Assembly: GCA_902517895.1 (NCBI GenBank)
Contig: CABYEA010000009.1
Location: 1 to 55,804, forward strand
From: an uncultured Bacteroidota bacterium
GTDB lineage: Bacteria > Bacteroidota > Bacteroidia > Flavobacteriales > Flavobacteriaceae
Length of the DNA: 55,804 nucleotides
Direction: 5' to 3'
Position 1 is the stretch's first letter. Each line of letters starts with the position of its first letter. Of this stretch, positions 1 to 8,810 are shown in pieces. The position numbers and the translations under genes are program-made. The notes beneath the pieces were generated by a model that worked only from the letters and a program-made list of their open reading frames with translations, was not told the DNA's origin and did not search any database.

Positions 1-101
1 TCTTTTGATTCCTCAGGTTTAGTTTCTTCTTTATCCTCAGATGGGGGTTCTTTATCCTTCTTTCTTTTGAAAAGAGAAAAAAACTTATCGAATAAACCCA
101 T
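1..101 (-). CDS. ftsY: FtsY, signal recognition particle receptor (N-terminal fragment)
   Basis: Only the first 33 codons or so are inside the window; the gene runs off the left edge. The visible peptide starts MGLFDKFFSLFKRKKD and continues into a Glu/Lys/Pro-rich stretch, which is the usual amphipathic, membrane-contacting head and acidic linker of FtsY. FtsY is the GTPase that docks ribosome-SRP complexes at the inner membrane. The GTPase (NG) domain is not visible, so the call rests on this head and on gene order: rpmB, rpmG, a DUF4295 gene and ftsY form a conserved block in Bacteroidota. The start ATG is at 101. Confidence 0.8.
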   Translation of the reverse strand, partial: MGLFDKFFSLFKRKKDKEPPSEDKEETKPEESK

Positions 102-184
102 AATATAATGTTATGTAATTACACTATAAATATAGGATAAAAGATATTTAGTAAATAATAAAAGGTTAAAATAACAGAAATTAG

Positions 185-334
185 TTATTTACTCAGAAAT
201 TCGTTGACCTTTTCCTGAGGCAGTATAGATTCGACAAATGAGTAAGCACCAGTCTTTGGGGATTTTACCATCTTTATAGCTTTTGTAAGCCTTTTTGATT
301 TTGATTGTAATGATGCAACAGCTTTTTTTGCCAT
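185..334 (-). CDS. DUF4295 family small protein (49 aa)
   Basis: A 49-residue basic protein starting MAKKAVASLQSKSKRLTKA and ending VNEFLSK. Size, the Lys/Arg-rich N-terminus and position directly after rpmG and before ftsY match the DUF4295 family, which is restricted to Bacteroidota and whose role is unknown. The constant link to L28 and L33 genes and the basic composition suggest a ribosome-associated protein, but that is inference. The start lies 7 nt downstream of the rpmG stop, so it should be cotranscribed with rpmB and rpmG. Confidence 0.85.
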   Translation of the reverse strand: MAKKAVASLQSKSKRLTKAIKMVKSPKTGAYSFVESILPQEKVNEFLSK

Positions 335-341
335 GATTTAT

Positions 342-524
342 TTATTTTATCTCTTTGTGAACAGTCATCTTTTTCAAAATCGGATTAAATTTTTTTAATT
401 CGATTCTATCAGGTGTATTTTTTTTATTTTTAGTTGTAATGTACCTTGAAGTTCCTGGCATACCACTATCTTTATGCTCTGTACATTCTAAAATTACCTG
501 AACTCTATTACCTTTCTTTGCCAT
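342..524 (-). CDS. rpmG: Ribosomal protein bL33
   Basis: A 60-residue basic protein beginning [18 protein letters not shown], with the [20 protein letters not shown] core and a C-terminal [11 protein letters not shown], all typical of bL33 of the large subunit near the E site. Only one cysteine (in LECTE) is present in the region where zinc-binding (C+) bL33 proteins carry CxxC pairs, so this looks like a C-minus, zinc-independent form. It follows rpmB by 6 nt and precedes the DUF4295 gene by 7 nt, so the three form one transcription unit. Confidence 0.97.
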   Translation of the reverse strand: MAKKGNRVQVILECTEHKDSGMPGTSRYITTKNKKNTPDRIELKKFNPILKKMTVHKEIK

Positions 525-530
525 TTAAAA

Positions 531-767
531 TTATTTTAAAAAACCTTTAAGTTTTGCATCTTTTAGAGCAGCTTTGATTCCAATTTTATTAATTGTTTTT
601 AGAGCAGATGCTGTTATTTTAAGCGTAATCCACTTATCATCTTCAGGAATATAAAAACGCTTTTTGATCAGATTAGTATCAAATGTTCGTTTTGTTCTAT
701 TCAAAGAGTGAGAAACATTGTTTCCAACCATTCTCTTTTTTCCAGTAAGATCACATACACGTGCCAT
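531..767 (-). CDS. rpmB: Ribosomal protein bL28
   Basis: A 78-residue basic protein starting MARVCDLTGKKRMVGNNVSH, the standard N-terminus of bL28, a large-subunit protein near the E site. It is the first ribosomal gene of the rpmB-rpmG-DUF4295-ftsY block. The 77-nt gap upstream, between this gene and the cinA-like gene, contains a candidate Bacteroidota promoter (806-834), so the block probably starts its own transcript here. Confidence 0.97.
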   Translation of the reverse strand: MARVCDLTGKKRMVGNNVSHSLNRTKRTFDTNLIKKRFYIPEDDKWITLKITASALKTINKIGIKAALKDAKLKGFLK

Positions 768-805
768 ATTAAAAGTTTTCTCAGTAAAACATATAATTTC
801 AGGCG

Positions 806-834
806 CGAATTTACAATTTTTTTGTTATTCTCAA
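806..834 (-). promoter_or_regulatory. Candidate promoter of rpmB-rpmG-DUF4295-ftsY
   Basis: Read on the minus strand, TTG (834-832) is followed after 18 nt by TAAATTCG (813-806), one mismatch from the Bacteroidota -7 consensus TAnnTTTG. The start site would be near 799, giving a leader of about 30 nt to the rpmB ATG at 767. It lies in the only sizeable gap between cinA and rpmB. Confidence 0.4.
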
Positions 835-844
835 GGTAAATTTT

Positions 845-1315
845 TTAATTTTTTAAAATATTATTTAGCAGTCTAAACACATTAGAAACGGCACTTTCAA
901 TGTTCGTGTTTCTGTCATCTTTGAAATTAAATTCCCAAACATCTACTTTATTCTTAAAATTAATAGAAATAAAAACTTGTCCAATCGGTGATAAACCATC
1001 ACCAGATTTTGAGCCAACATTGCCTGTAATAGAAATAGATATGTCTGATCCAAACAAATCCTTTACAGCATTAGACATATCTTTTGCGATTTCAGGACTT
1101 ACAAGTCCGAATAACTCAATTCTTTTTTTATCAATATTTAATATTCTTATCTTTGAGTGAGAAGAATATGTGACAACTCCACCTGAAAAAAATTCAGAAG
1201 CACCCTCGAATGATACTATGTTTGAGGCAATCCTGCCACCTGTACAACTTTCGGCGACAGAAATTGTCAAATTTGCCTTTCTTAATTTTTCTATTATTAT
1301 TGATATATCTTCCAA
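845..1315 (-). CDS. CinA C-terminal domain protein (nicotinamide-nucleotide amidohydrolase, PncC type)
   Basis: A 156-residue single-domain protein carrying the CinA C-terminal signature: SVAESCTGGRIAS near residues 19-31, FFSGGVVTYSS, and a SITGNVGS motif near residue 97. Stand-alone members (PncC) deamidate NMN to nicotinate mononucleotide in NAD recycling. The N-terminal MoCF-like domain of full-length CinA (over 400 aa) is absent, so this is the short form. It lies 6 nt after the FAH-family gene and is followed by rpmB after a promoter-bearing gap. Assignment to the family is secure; the substrate is inferred from PncC. Confidence 0.85.
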   Translation of the reverse strand: MEDISIIIEKLRKANLTISVAESCTGGRIASNIVSFEGASEFFSGGVVTYSSHSKIRILNIDKKRIELFGLVSPEIAKDMSNAVKDLFGSDISISITGNVGSKSGDGLSPIGQVFISINFKNKVDVWEFNFKDDRNTNIESAVSNVFRLLNNILKN

Positions 1316-1321
1316 TATTTC

Positions 1322-1933
1322 CTACTTTACTTTTAAATTAAATAATTTTTTTTCTTCGAGATAGCCTACTAATTCATCTCCAACACTTACCTTTCCAACT
1401 CCGGATGGGGTTCCAGTGAATATAATATCACCAATCTTTAACGTGAAATATTTTGAAATATATGAAATAAGTTCATCAACTTTCCACAACATCAGAGATG
1501 TATTTGAGTTTTGTACTACATTTTTATTTAACTCTAATCTAAAATTAATATTATTTATATCTTCAATTTCGGATAAATCAATCCAATCACTAACAAAACA
1601 AGATCCGTCGAATGCTTTTGATTTTTCCCACGGTAATCCGTTTTTTTTAAGCTGAGACTGTAAATCTCTTGCTGTAAAATCTATACCTAAACCTATAAAA
1701 TCATAGTACTTGTGACTAAATTTATTTTGAATGTGTTTTCCAATTCGGGAGATTTTTATGATTAACTCTGTTTCATAATGAATCTCATCAGAAAATTCAG
1801 GGATAAAAAATGGTCTATTTTTCAAAATTAAAGAGGAATCAGGCTTGAAAAATAAAACAGGATTTTCTGGTCTCTGATTATCTAATTCCCTAATGTGATC
1901 AGCATAGTTTCTTCCGACACAAATTATTTTCAT
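1322..1933 (-). CDS. Fumarylacetoacetate hydrolase (FAH) family protein
   Basis: A 203-residue protein with FAH-fold hallmarks: MKIICVGRNYADHIRE at the N-terminus, PVLFFKPDSSL, the metal-binding HYETELIIKI, GIDFTARDLQ, KAFDGSCF and the C-terminal GDIIFTGTPSGVG. Enzymes of this fold act on acylpyruvates, oxaloacetate or related 2-oxo acids using a divalent metal held by Glu/Asp. Length and motifs resemble the acylpyruvase/oxaloacetate decarboxylase branch (FAHD1-like). It sits 5 nt behind the E2 acyltransferase gene and 6 nt ahead of the cinA-like gene, so all three are probably cotranscribed. The exact substrate cannot be read from the sequence. Confidence 0.88.
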   Translation of the reverse strand: MKIICVGRNYADHIRELDNQRPENPVLFFKPDSSLILKNRPFFIPEFSDEIHYETELIIKISRIGKHIQNKFSHKYYDFIGLGIDFTARDLQSQLKKNGLPWEKSKAFDGSCFVSDWIDLSEIEDINNINFRLELNKNVVQNSNTSLMLWKVDELISYISKYFTLKIGDIIFTGTPSGVGKVSVGDELVGYLEEKKLFNLKVK

Positions 1934-1938
1934 TGTGC

Positions 1939-3270
1939 TTATATTTCTCGATTTGAGTTCCAGTTTTCCAAGTAATCCTTAACTGCTTTTATAAACTTAC
2001 TCCCAAGTGCTCCGTTAACAACTCTGTGATCATAAGAATGGGAAATTATCATTTTTTTCCTAATCCCAATGTAATCCCCCTTTTCAGTTTCAATAACACT
2101 TGGAATCTTTCTAATGGCGCCAAAAGCTAATATTCCAACTTGGGGCTGATTTATAATAGGTGTACCCATAATGCTTCCAAACACTCCAACGTTTGTCACT
2201 GTATATGTTCCTCCAGCCACATCGTCAGGGGTTAGGTTATTGGATCTAGCTCTACTTGCCAGATCATTAACCGATTTTGTCATACCAACAAGGTTTAACT
2301 GATCAGCATTTTTAATTACAGGCACAATTAAATTTCCGTCATCAAGTGCGGTAGCCATTCCAATGTTTATTTTCTTTTTGAGAATAATTTTATCATCTGA
2401 AACAGAAATATTCATCATCGGATATTGCCTTAGAGCTACTGTTACTGCCTCAATAAATATAGGAGTAAAAGTAAACTTTTGTCTTTCTCTACTCTCAAAA
2501 CCAGACTTTACTCGATCTCTCCAATTATAAATACTAGTTACATCAACCTCAATAAATGACTGAACATGAGCAGATATCTTAACAGAATCTGTCATATGCC
2601 GGGAAATAATTTTACCCATTTTTGTCATTTCAATTACTTCATCACTAAAATCAGATACATCTAATTTTTCTGGTTGAATAATATTTGAATCTGACTCAAT
2701 TGGTTTATGAAGAATTATATTTCTTTTAGATAAAAAGGATAATATATCATTTTTAGTTATCCTTTTATCCTTTCCAGTTCCTTTTATTTGGGTTAACTCA
2801 TCAGATGTAATACCTTCTTTCTTAATCATATTCTTTACCAAAGGAGATAAAAAGCCCTTATTTGAGGTTATCACTTTGTCAGTTTTTAATATGATTTCTG
2901 CAGATTTTTCTAACGATTCAGTTATTTCTTTGGCCAGTTCTTTTCCAGTAATATTTTTGTCTTCAGTTGACTCTATTTTTACTTCCTGAATATTATTTTC
3001 AGTATTTGTTTCTACTGAAATTTCTGTTTCATCAGTTTCGATAATCGCTATAGTTTGACCGACCTCAATAATATCATTTACATTAAAGCATTTTTCGATT
3101 AAAATTCCCTTTTTTTCTGAGGGAACTTCAGAATCAACCTTGTCGGTTGCTATTTCTACCACTGCCTCATCAAATTCAATTGTATCTCCGATTTCTTTGA
3201 GCCAAGTCGTCAGTGTAGCCTCAGCAACGCTCTCCCCCATTTTTGGCAATTTCAACTCGAATTTAGACAT
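1939..3270 (-). CDS. 2-oxo acid dehydrogenase E2 component (dihydrolipoamide acyltransferase)
   Basis: A 443-residue E2 protein with one lipoyl domain (about 1-75; lipoyl-lysine K44 in EIATDKVDSEVP), an acidic/Thr-rich linker, a peripheral subunit-binding domain (about 137-180, FLSPLVKNMIKKEGI) and a catalytic CAT-like core (about 210-443). E2 transfers acyl groups from E1 to CoA. One lipoyl domain and the sequence of the core favour the branched-chain type, but pyruvate cannot be excluded; no E1 or E3 gene is nearby. The active-site HxxxDG motif reads H415-R-V-V-N419-G, so the usual aspartate is asparagine while the catalytic histidine is kept. The next gene, an FAH hydrolase, starts 5 nt downstream. 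Confidence 0.9.
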   Translation of the reverse strand: MSKFELKLPKMGESVAEATLTTWLKEIGDTIEFDEAVVEIATDKVDSEVPSEKKGILIEKCFNVNDIIEVGQTIAIIETDETEISVETNTENNIQEVKIESTEDKNITGKELAKEITESLEKSAEIILKTDKVITSNKGFLSPLVKNMIKKEGITSDELTQIKGTGKDKRITKNDILSFLSKRNIILHKPIESDSNIIQPEKLDVSDFSDEVIEMTKMGKIISRHMTDSVKISAHVQSFIEVDVTSIYNWRDRVKSGFESRERQKFTFTPIFIEAVTVALRQYPMMNISVSDDKIILKKKINIGMATALDDGNLIVPVIKNADQLNLVGMTKSVNDLASRARSNNLTPDDVAGGTYTVTNVGVFGSIMGTPIINQPQVGILAFGAIRKIPSVIETEKGDYIGIRKKMIISHSYDHRVVNGALGSKFIKAVKDYLENWNSNREI

Positions 3271-3337
3271 TAAAATAGATTTGAATTAAGTACTTAAAAT
3301 TAGTGAAAATAGTCCAATTCATGATTTTAAAATTTAT

Positions 3338-4435
3338 TTAATCAAAAAAAACAACATTTCCTTTTTGATTCATTCCAGATGACTCGATAACATAATTATA
3401 GTCTTCAGGTAAAAACCAAAATTTTATATTTTCTCCGTTTTGTAAATTATCAATGTGACTAATTATCTGTTTAAAACTAAGATAATTAGAATCAAAAATA
3501 ATATTACATTGGTCGTAACTAGTGTCAATTTGATTTACCAAAGATATTTCACCAAGCAAATCATTTAATTTATTGATAGGTTTGTCACCGATTAATATAT
3601 TTCTTTTGTTTTTAACTTGGGCAATTTGTCTTTTTGGCATAATACTATTAAGCAAGACCAAGAGTTTTGAAACAAGTAAAATTGTGGTCAATAAAAATTG
3701 ATTTGAAGAAAATATATTTTTAAAATATATTTTCATTGCTCCGTAGAAATTTCTAAGGTAATTTATGTCATTTGAAGTGCTTTCGCCTTTAAAGTGAATT
3801 AATGTAGAAGTAGCACTATAAAAGTTATTCAATCCTATTTTTTTAGTTTCATAGCAAATCTCTATATCCTCACCGTACATAAAATATTCCTCATTGAATC
3901 CACCAACCTTTTTGTATATAGAGTTTTTAATAATCATATTTGCCCCGCACAAAACATCAACAGAGCCTGAATCAAGCTCACCTAGGGAAGAATAATATTT
4001 ACCATCAAAACCTAAAAGCTTTTTTAAAATAATTTTAATGTTTGGCAGATTTCTTTTGCTCTCCTTTAAAAAATTCCCTTTTCCGTCAATCATTCTAAAT
4101 CCAAAAATCCCCAAATCATCCAATTTAAATTTAAAAAATTGATGAAAAATATCCTCAGGAATAATAGTGTCAGGATTTAGAAAAAATAAAAATTCACCCT
4201 TAGCAAATTTAACGGCCTTATTATTAGCTTTGGAAAATCCTATGTTAATATCAGATTTAATTAGCTTCAAATTGTAGTTTTTAGATTCTAAAAATTCTGC
4301 AGTACCATCCGACGATGAATTATCGATTACAATAATTTCTCCATCAATATTATTTAAAGCTTTAATTACACTTTGAATACAATAATCCAAGAATGCTTTA
4401 CAATTGTAGCTTACAATTATTACAGAAACTTTCAA
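3338..4435 (-). CDS. Family 2 glycosyltransferase (rhamnosyltransferase-like)
   Basis: A 365-residue GT-A protein. The N-terminus has MKVSVIIVSYNCKAFLDYCI, then VIDNSSSDGT, NIGFSKANNKAV, FLNPDTII and GGFNEEYFMYGEDIE, the order seen in WbbL-like GT2 enzymes that build lipopolysaccharide or other surface glycans at the cytoplasmic face. A hydrophobic stretch (about 245-270) may anchor it in the membrane. It starts 2 nt after recR on the same strand, so it is cotranscribed with recR; this pairing says nothing about its glycan. Donor and acceptor sugars are unknown. Confidence 0.88.
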   Translation of the reverse strand: MKVSVIIVSYNCKAFLDYCIQSVIKALNNIDGEIIVIDNSSSDGTAEFLESKNYNLKLIKSDINIGFSKANNKAVKFAKGEFLFFLNPDTIIPEDIFHQFFKFKLDDLGIFGFRMIDGKGNFLKESKRNLPNIKIILKKLLGFDGKYYSSLGELDSGSVDVLCGANMIIKNSIYKKVGGFNEEYFMYGEDIEICYETKKIGLNNFYSATSTLIHFKGESTSNDINYLRNFYGAMKIYFKNIFSSNQFLLTTILLVSKLLVLLNSIMPKRQIAQVKNKRNILIGDKPINKLNDLLGEISLVNQIDTSYDQCNIIFDSNYLSFKQIISHIDNLQNGENIKFWFLPEDYNYVIESSGMNQKGNVVFFD

Positions 4436-4437
4436 TT

Positions 4438-5055
4438 TTAACTTTTTAGTGATTTTTCAAATGGAATTCTGTCTGTAATACTTCTGCCTAACGTAATCTC
4501 ATCTGCATATTCTAAGTCATCCCCAACTGAAATACCCCTAGCAATTGTTGATGTGGCTATATTGTAATCTGAAATTTGTCTGTAGATGTAAAAATTAGTT
4601 GTATCACCTTCCATTGTGGTACTTAACGCAAATATCACCTCTTTTATTGGATTGTTCTTTACTTTTTTAACTAACGATTGGATATTTAAATCATCTGGTC
4701 CAATTCCGTCAATAGGAGATATTTTGCCTCCTAAGACATGATAAAGACCATTAAATGAACTTGTTTTTTCGATAGCCATTACGTCCCTTATATCCTCAAC
4801 TACACAAATGAGCGATTGATCCCTTCTAGGATTTGAACATATTTCACAAACATCTAAATCTGAAATATTATGACAATTTTTACAGAAATTTACATTTAAT
4901 CTCATCTCTGAAATTGCATTTGCTAGGTTTTTAGTTAGGGATTCAGGTTGTCTTAATAGAAAGAGAACCAAACGTAATGCAGATTTTTTACCTATTCCAG
5001 GTAAATTTGAAATTTCATTAACCGCATTTTCGATAAATTTTGAGGAAAACTCCAT
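4438..5055 (-). CDS. recR: Recombination protein RecR
   Basis: A 205-residue protein with the three RecR modules in order: helix-hairpin-helix ([17 protein letters not shown], about 18-34), a C4 zinc finger (CKNC...CEIC, about 58-73) and a Toprim domain ([14 protein letters not shown] through GPDDL). With RecO it loads RecA on SSB-coated single-stranded DNA during gap repair. The length matches the family. It is divergent from the symporter gene at 5159 with 103 nt between the two starts and is the first gene of a long minus-strand run. Confidence 0.96.
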   Translation of the reverse strand: MEFSSKFIENAVNEISNLPGIGKKSALRLVLFLLRQPESLTKNLANAISEMRLNVNFCKNCHNISDLDVCEICSNPRRDQSLICVVEDIRDVMAIEKTSSFNGLYHVLGGKISPIDGIGPDDLNIQSLVKKVKNNPIKEVIFALSTTMEGDTTNFYIYRQISDYNIATSTIARGISVGDDLEYADEITLGRSITDRIPFEKSLKS

Positions 5056-5158
5056 TAAACAAACTTACAAATTTTAAGAAGTTACTCTTCCTTTGATTTG
5101 TTCTTTTTTTCAAAAAACATTAAAAATTATAGTTAACTTAGAAAAGCAAAAATTTAAT

Positions 5159-6685
5159 ATGAATTCAGCAACGATTATTTCAGTAATTGCTATTTATTTT
5201 TTAGTGCTTTATATTATTTCTTATCTAACAGGAAAGGATGATAGTAATAATGTTTTTTTTAATGCTGGAAGAGATTCAAAATGGTATGTAGTTGCATTTG
5301 GAATGGTTGGCGCATCATTATCAGGTGTTACCTTTATTTCTGTTCCCGGGTGGATTGAAAGCTCCCAATTTAGTTACCTACAGGTTGTATTTGGATATTT
5401 TGTAGGCTATCTAATTGTTAGTTACATATTACTGCCTGTTTATTATAAGTTAAATTTAACTTCGATATACGAATATCTGGATATTAGGTTTGGTAAGTCT
5501 GCACATCTAACTGGAGCATTTTATTTTTTCATTTCAAGATTACTAGGTGCTTCTTTTCGCTTGTTTCTCGTAGCTATTGTACTTCAACAATTTGTTTTTG
5601 ATAACTGGAATATACCATTTCCTGCCACAGTTGGAATTTCAATTGCCCTAATTTGGATATACACATTCAAAGGCGGTATAAAAACCATTGTTTGGACCGA
5701 CACATTACAAACTTTATTTATGATTTTGGCAGTAATTATTTCTATTATTTCTATTTTGAATAGTATTGATTTTAGCCTATCAGAGTATTTCTTTTCTGAT
5801 GAATTTAAAAGATTCAACCAAGTTTTTTTTACTGAAGACATAAATGACAGAAATTATTTTTTTAAATCATTTATTGGGGGTGTTTTTGTGACAATATGTA
5901 TGACAGGGCTTGACCAAGACATGATGCAGAAAAACTTAACATGTAAATCTATTGAGGATGCTCAAAAAAATATGATTAGTTTTAGTGTTGTTTTGGTTTT
6001 AGTAACTGCCTTATTTATGTTTTTAGGCAGTTTGTTGTTTTCTTACAAAGATATAAATGGCATTGAAACCCCATCAATGAATGGTCAAGTGAGAACTGAT
6101 TTACTTTTTCCAGAAATAGCGCTAAATAGTGAATTAGGTTTAGTCTTAGGAATTAGTTTTCTACTTGGTTTAATTGCTGCAGCCTATAGTAGTGCAGATA
6201 GTGCACTAACTTCTCTTACAACTTCATTTTGTGTCGATTTTTTAGGGATGGGGAAAGATGAGAAAAAAAATAAAAAAACAAGAAAGATTATACATTTTCT
6301 AATGAGTTTATTATTAATGATAACCATAATTATATTTAAGTATGTTTTAAGCAACAATGTTATTGACAGTCTCCTTACAGTTGCATCATACACATATGGT
6401 CCACTTCTTGGATTATTTGCGTTTGGTTTATATAGTAAAAGAAAATTAAGAGGTAATATGATTTATTTTGTGGTTATTCTTGCACCTATTTTAACTTATT
6501 TAATTAATATAAGTCCTACCTTAATTTCTTATTATAACCTTGAAGTAATAACAGGATGTAATTTAGGCGCTTGGGAATGTGCAAATATTTATGCTAAAGA
6601 AAATCTATATATATTTGGCTATGAATTATTACCAATCAATGGACTAATCACAATGACAGGCCTATATATTTTTTCAAAAAGATAA
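5159..6685 (+). CDS. Sodium:solute symporter (SSS family)
   Basis: A 508-residue integral membrane protein with about 13 hydrophobic helices in the LeuT-like SSS fold. It begins MNSATIISVIAIYFLVLYII and has VAFGMVGASLSGVTFISVPGW (split here as VAFGMVGASLSG and VTFISVPGW), GLDQDMMQKNLTCK and AAYSSADSALTSLTTSF, matching the conserved sodium-site helices. It would import a small solute with Na+; the substrate is not evident. A TTG at 5093 could extend it by 22 residues, but the ATG at 5159 gives a clean N-out helix 1, so I use it. It is followed by a terminator at 6712-6750. Confidence 0.88.
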   Translation: MNSATIISVIAIYFLVLYIISYLTGKDDSNNVFFNAGRDSKWYVVAFGMVGASLSGVTFISVPGWIESSQFSYLQVVFGYFVGYLIVSYILLPVYYKLNLTSIYEYLDIRFGKSAHLTGAFYFFISRLLGASFRLFLVAIVLQQFVFDNWNIPFPATVGISIALIWIYTFKGGIKTIVWTDTLQTLFMILAVIISIISILNSIDFSLSEYFFSDEFKRFNQVFFTEDINDRNYFFKSFIGGVFVTICMTGLDQDMMQKNLTCKSIEDAQKNMISFSVVLVLVTALFMFLGSLLFSYKDINGIETPSMNGQVRTDLLFPEIALNSELGLVLGISFLLGLIAAAYSSADSALTSLTTSFCVDFLGMGKDEKKNKKTRKIIHFLMSLLLMITIIIFKYVLSNNVIDSLLTVASYTYGPLLGLFAFGLYSKRKLRGNMIYFVVILAPILTYLINISPTLISYYNLEVITGCNLGAWECANIYAKENLYIFGYELLPINGLITMTGLYIFSKR

Positions 6686-6711
6686 TCTAAAAAATTTCTA
6701 AATTAATCAGT

Positions 6712-6750
6712 AAAATGCCAATATGTCATTTAGTTTATTTTGGCATTTTT
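6712..6750 (+). terminator. Rho-independent terminator after the symporter gene
   Basis: AAAATGCCAA (6712-6721) pairs with TTGGCATTTT (6740-6749) around an 18-nt loop, followed by T residues. It lies 27 nt past the symporter stop and 35 nt before the htpG ATG, so htpG must have its own promoter or depend on readthrough. Confidence 0.65.
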
Positions 6751-6784
6751 ATTGACAATATTAAATAAAATAAAAATTGATACT

Positions 6785-8671
6785 ATGAAAAAAGGAAATA
6801 TTAATGTTTCGGTTGAAAATATTTTTCCACTGATAAAAAAGTTTTTATATAGTGACCACGAAATATTTTTACGTGAATTAATTAGTAATGCAACTGATGC
6901 TACTTTAAAACTTAATCATATTGCAAGTATCGGCAAAGAAAAAATTGATGTTGGAAATCCTTTGATAGAAGTAAAAGTAGACAAAAAAGGGAAAAAACTG
7001 CATATAATTGATCAGGGAATTGGAATGACGGCTGACGAAATTGAAAAATATATTAATGAAGTTGCATTTTCAGGTGCTGAAGAATTTTTAGAGAAATACA
7101 AAGATAGCGCAAAAGATTCTGGGATTATAGGTCACTTTGGTCTAGGTTTTTATTCTGCTTTCATGGTAGCTAAAAAAGTCGAAATAATTTCAAAATCTTA
7201 CAAAAATAAACCTTCTGCTCATTGGACCTGCGATGGGTCTCCAAACTATACATTGGACAAAGGCACTAAAAAAGACAGAGGTACTGAAATAATTTTACAC
7301 ATAGACAAAGATTCTAAGGAATTTTTGGAAGAAAATAAGATTTCCGAGTTACTTGTTAAGTATAATAAGTTTATGCCAATTCCAATAAAATTTGGAACCA
7401 AGGAAGAAACTCTTCCCCTAGAAAAAGATGCCAAGGAAGGTGACAAGCCAAAAACAAAGACTGTTGATAATATTATAAATAACCCAAACCCTGCTTGGTC
7501 AAAGCAGCCAAAAGATCTAAAAGATGAGGATTATAAAGGTTTTTACAGAGAACTATATCCAATGCAATTTGAGGAGCCATTATTTAATATCCATCTTAAT
7601 GTAGATTATCCATTCAATCTGACTGGGATTCTTTATTTTCCAAAATTAACTAATGATGTAAATATTCAAAAAGACAAAATTCAACTCTATCAAAACCAGG
7701 TTTTTGTAACCGATAATGTTGAAGGTATTGTTCCAGAATTTTTAACACTTTTAAGGGGTGTGATTGATTCTCCAGATATTCCACTAAATGTATCTCGTTC
7801 CTATTTACAAGCTGATGGAGCTGTTAAGAAAATTTCAGCCTACATAACCAGAAAAGTTGCTGATAAACTAGCTAGTTTATTTAAAAATGATCGTGATGGC
7901 TTTGAAAAGAAATGGAATGATATAAAAATTGTTATCGAATATGGAATACTCAGTGAAGAAAAGTTCTTTGAAAAGTCTGAAAAATTTGCACTTTATCCTA
8001 CAGTTGATGATAAATATTACACTTATGAAGAGTTATATAACAAAATCAAAGCTAAACAAACAGATAAAGATGACAAACTTGTAATACTTTATTCATCTGA
8101 CAAGCAAGCCCAACATAGTTATATAGAAAAGGCTAAAAATAAGGGCTATGCAGTTCTTTTATTAGACTCTCCTATAGTTAGCCATTTAATCCAAAAACTA
8201 GAAAGCTCAAAAGAAAAAATTCAATTTGCTAGAGTTGATTCAGACCACATAGACAATTTAATTAATAAGGACAAAAATAAGGTCTCAAAACTAAATGATG
8301 ATCAAAAAAAGGAACTAGAGGAAATTGTAAAAAATGTTGTTAATGATGAAAAGTTTGTTGTTAAATTAGAATCCATGGATTCTAACGAGAATCCTTTTAT
8401 TATAACTAATCCTGAATTTATGAGAAGAATGAAAGAGATGCAACAAAACGGCGGCGGCGGTATGTTTGGAGCTGGTAATATGCCTGAAATTTTCAATTTA
8501 GTTATAAATACTAACTCTGACTTAATTTCTCAAATTATAAACACAAAAACTAAGAATAAACGAGAAAGATTAATATCTCAAAGCCTAGACTTGGCAAAAC
8601 TTTCCCATGGTCTTCTCAGGGGTGAGGAACTAACAAATTTCATTAAGAGAAGTTATGATATTATTAAATAG
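6785..8671 (+). CDS. htpG: Molecular chaperone HtpG (bacterial Hsp90)
   Basis: A 628-residue Hsp90. The GHKL ATPase domain has ELISNATDA (about 31-39), DQGIGMTADE (about 82-91) and GHFGLGFYSAFMVA (about 119-132). The middle domain has RSYLQADG-type residues, and the C-terminal dimerisation domain ends LLRGEELTNFIKRSYDIIK. It folds and remodels client proteins in the cytosol. A Gly-rich stretch (GGGGMFGAG) sits in the C-terminal part. An upstream ATG at 6740 lies within the terminator stem and would add a leader unlike the family, so the start at 6785 (MKKGNINVSVENIFPL) is preferred. Confidence 0.97.
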   Translation: MKKGNINVSVENIFPLIKKFLYSDHEIFLRELISNATDATLKLNHIASIGKEKIDVGNPLIEVKVDKKGKKLHIIDQGIGMTADEIEKYINEVAFSGAEEFLEKYKDSAKDSGIIGHFGLGFYSAFMVAKKVEIISKSYKNKPSAHWTCDGSPNYTLDKGTKKDRGTEIILHIDKDSKEFLEENKISELLVKYNKFMPIPIKFGTKEETLPLEKDAKEGDKPKTKTVDNIINNPNPAWSKQPKDLKDEDYKGFYRELYPMQFEEPLFNIHLNVDYPFNLTGILYFPKLTNDVNIQKDKIQLYQNQVFVTDNVEGIVPEFLTLLRGVIDSPDIPLNVSRSYLQADGAVKKISAYITRKVADKLASLFKNDRDGFEKKWNDIKIVIEYGILSEEKFFEKSEKFALYPTVDDKYYTYEELYNKIKAKQTDKDDKLVILYSSDKQAQHSYIEKAKNKGYAVLLLDSPIVSHLIQKLESSKEKIQFARVDSDHIDNLINKDKNKVSKLNDDQKKELEEIVKNVVNDEKFVVKLESMDSNENPFIITNPEFMRRMKEMQQNGGGGMFGAGNMPEIFNLVINTNSDLISQIINTKTKNKRERLISQSLDLAKLSHGLLRGEELTNFIKRSYDIIK

Positions 8672-8683
8672 AATAATAATGAT

Positions 8684-8717
8684 AATCACCCCTTAAATTT
8701 AAGGGGTGATTTTTTTT
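8684..8717 (+). terminator. Strong rho-independent terminator after htpG
   Basis: A perfect 28-nt inverted repeat (8684-8711; core CACCCC/GGGGTG with an A/T apex) is followed by a run of eight T (8710-8717). It begins 13 nt after the htpG stop and separates htpG from the giant secreted-protein gene. Confidence 0.9.
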
Positions 8718-8760
8718 ATTATCTTTAGCCACTCTAAATTGGCTTTGTTTTTGTTGCTTC

Positions 8761-8775
8761 GTTGTTGCTAACAAC
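8761..8775. promoter_or_regulatory. 15-bp dyad upstream of the giant secreted-protein gene
   Basis: GTTGTT-GCT-AACAAC is a perfect 6-bp inverted repeat with a 3-nt centre, 36 nt before the ATG at 8811. It could be an operator or a small leader hairpin. No good TAnnTTTG element is visible in the 93 nt between the htpG terminator and the start. Confidence 0.25.
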
Positions 8776-8810
8776 TCGGTGTTGACTTTAGAAATGAAAC
8801 TTATTTTTAA

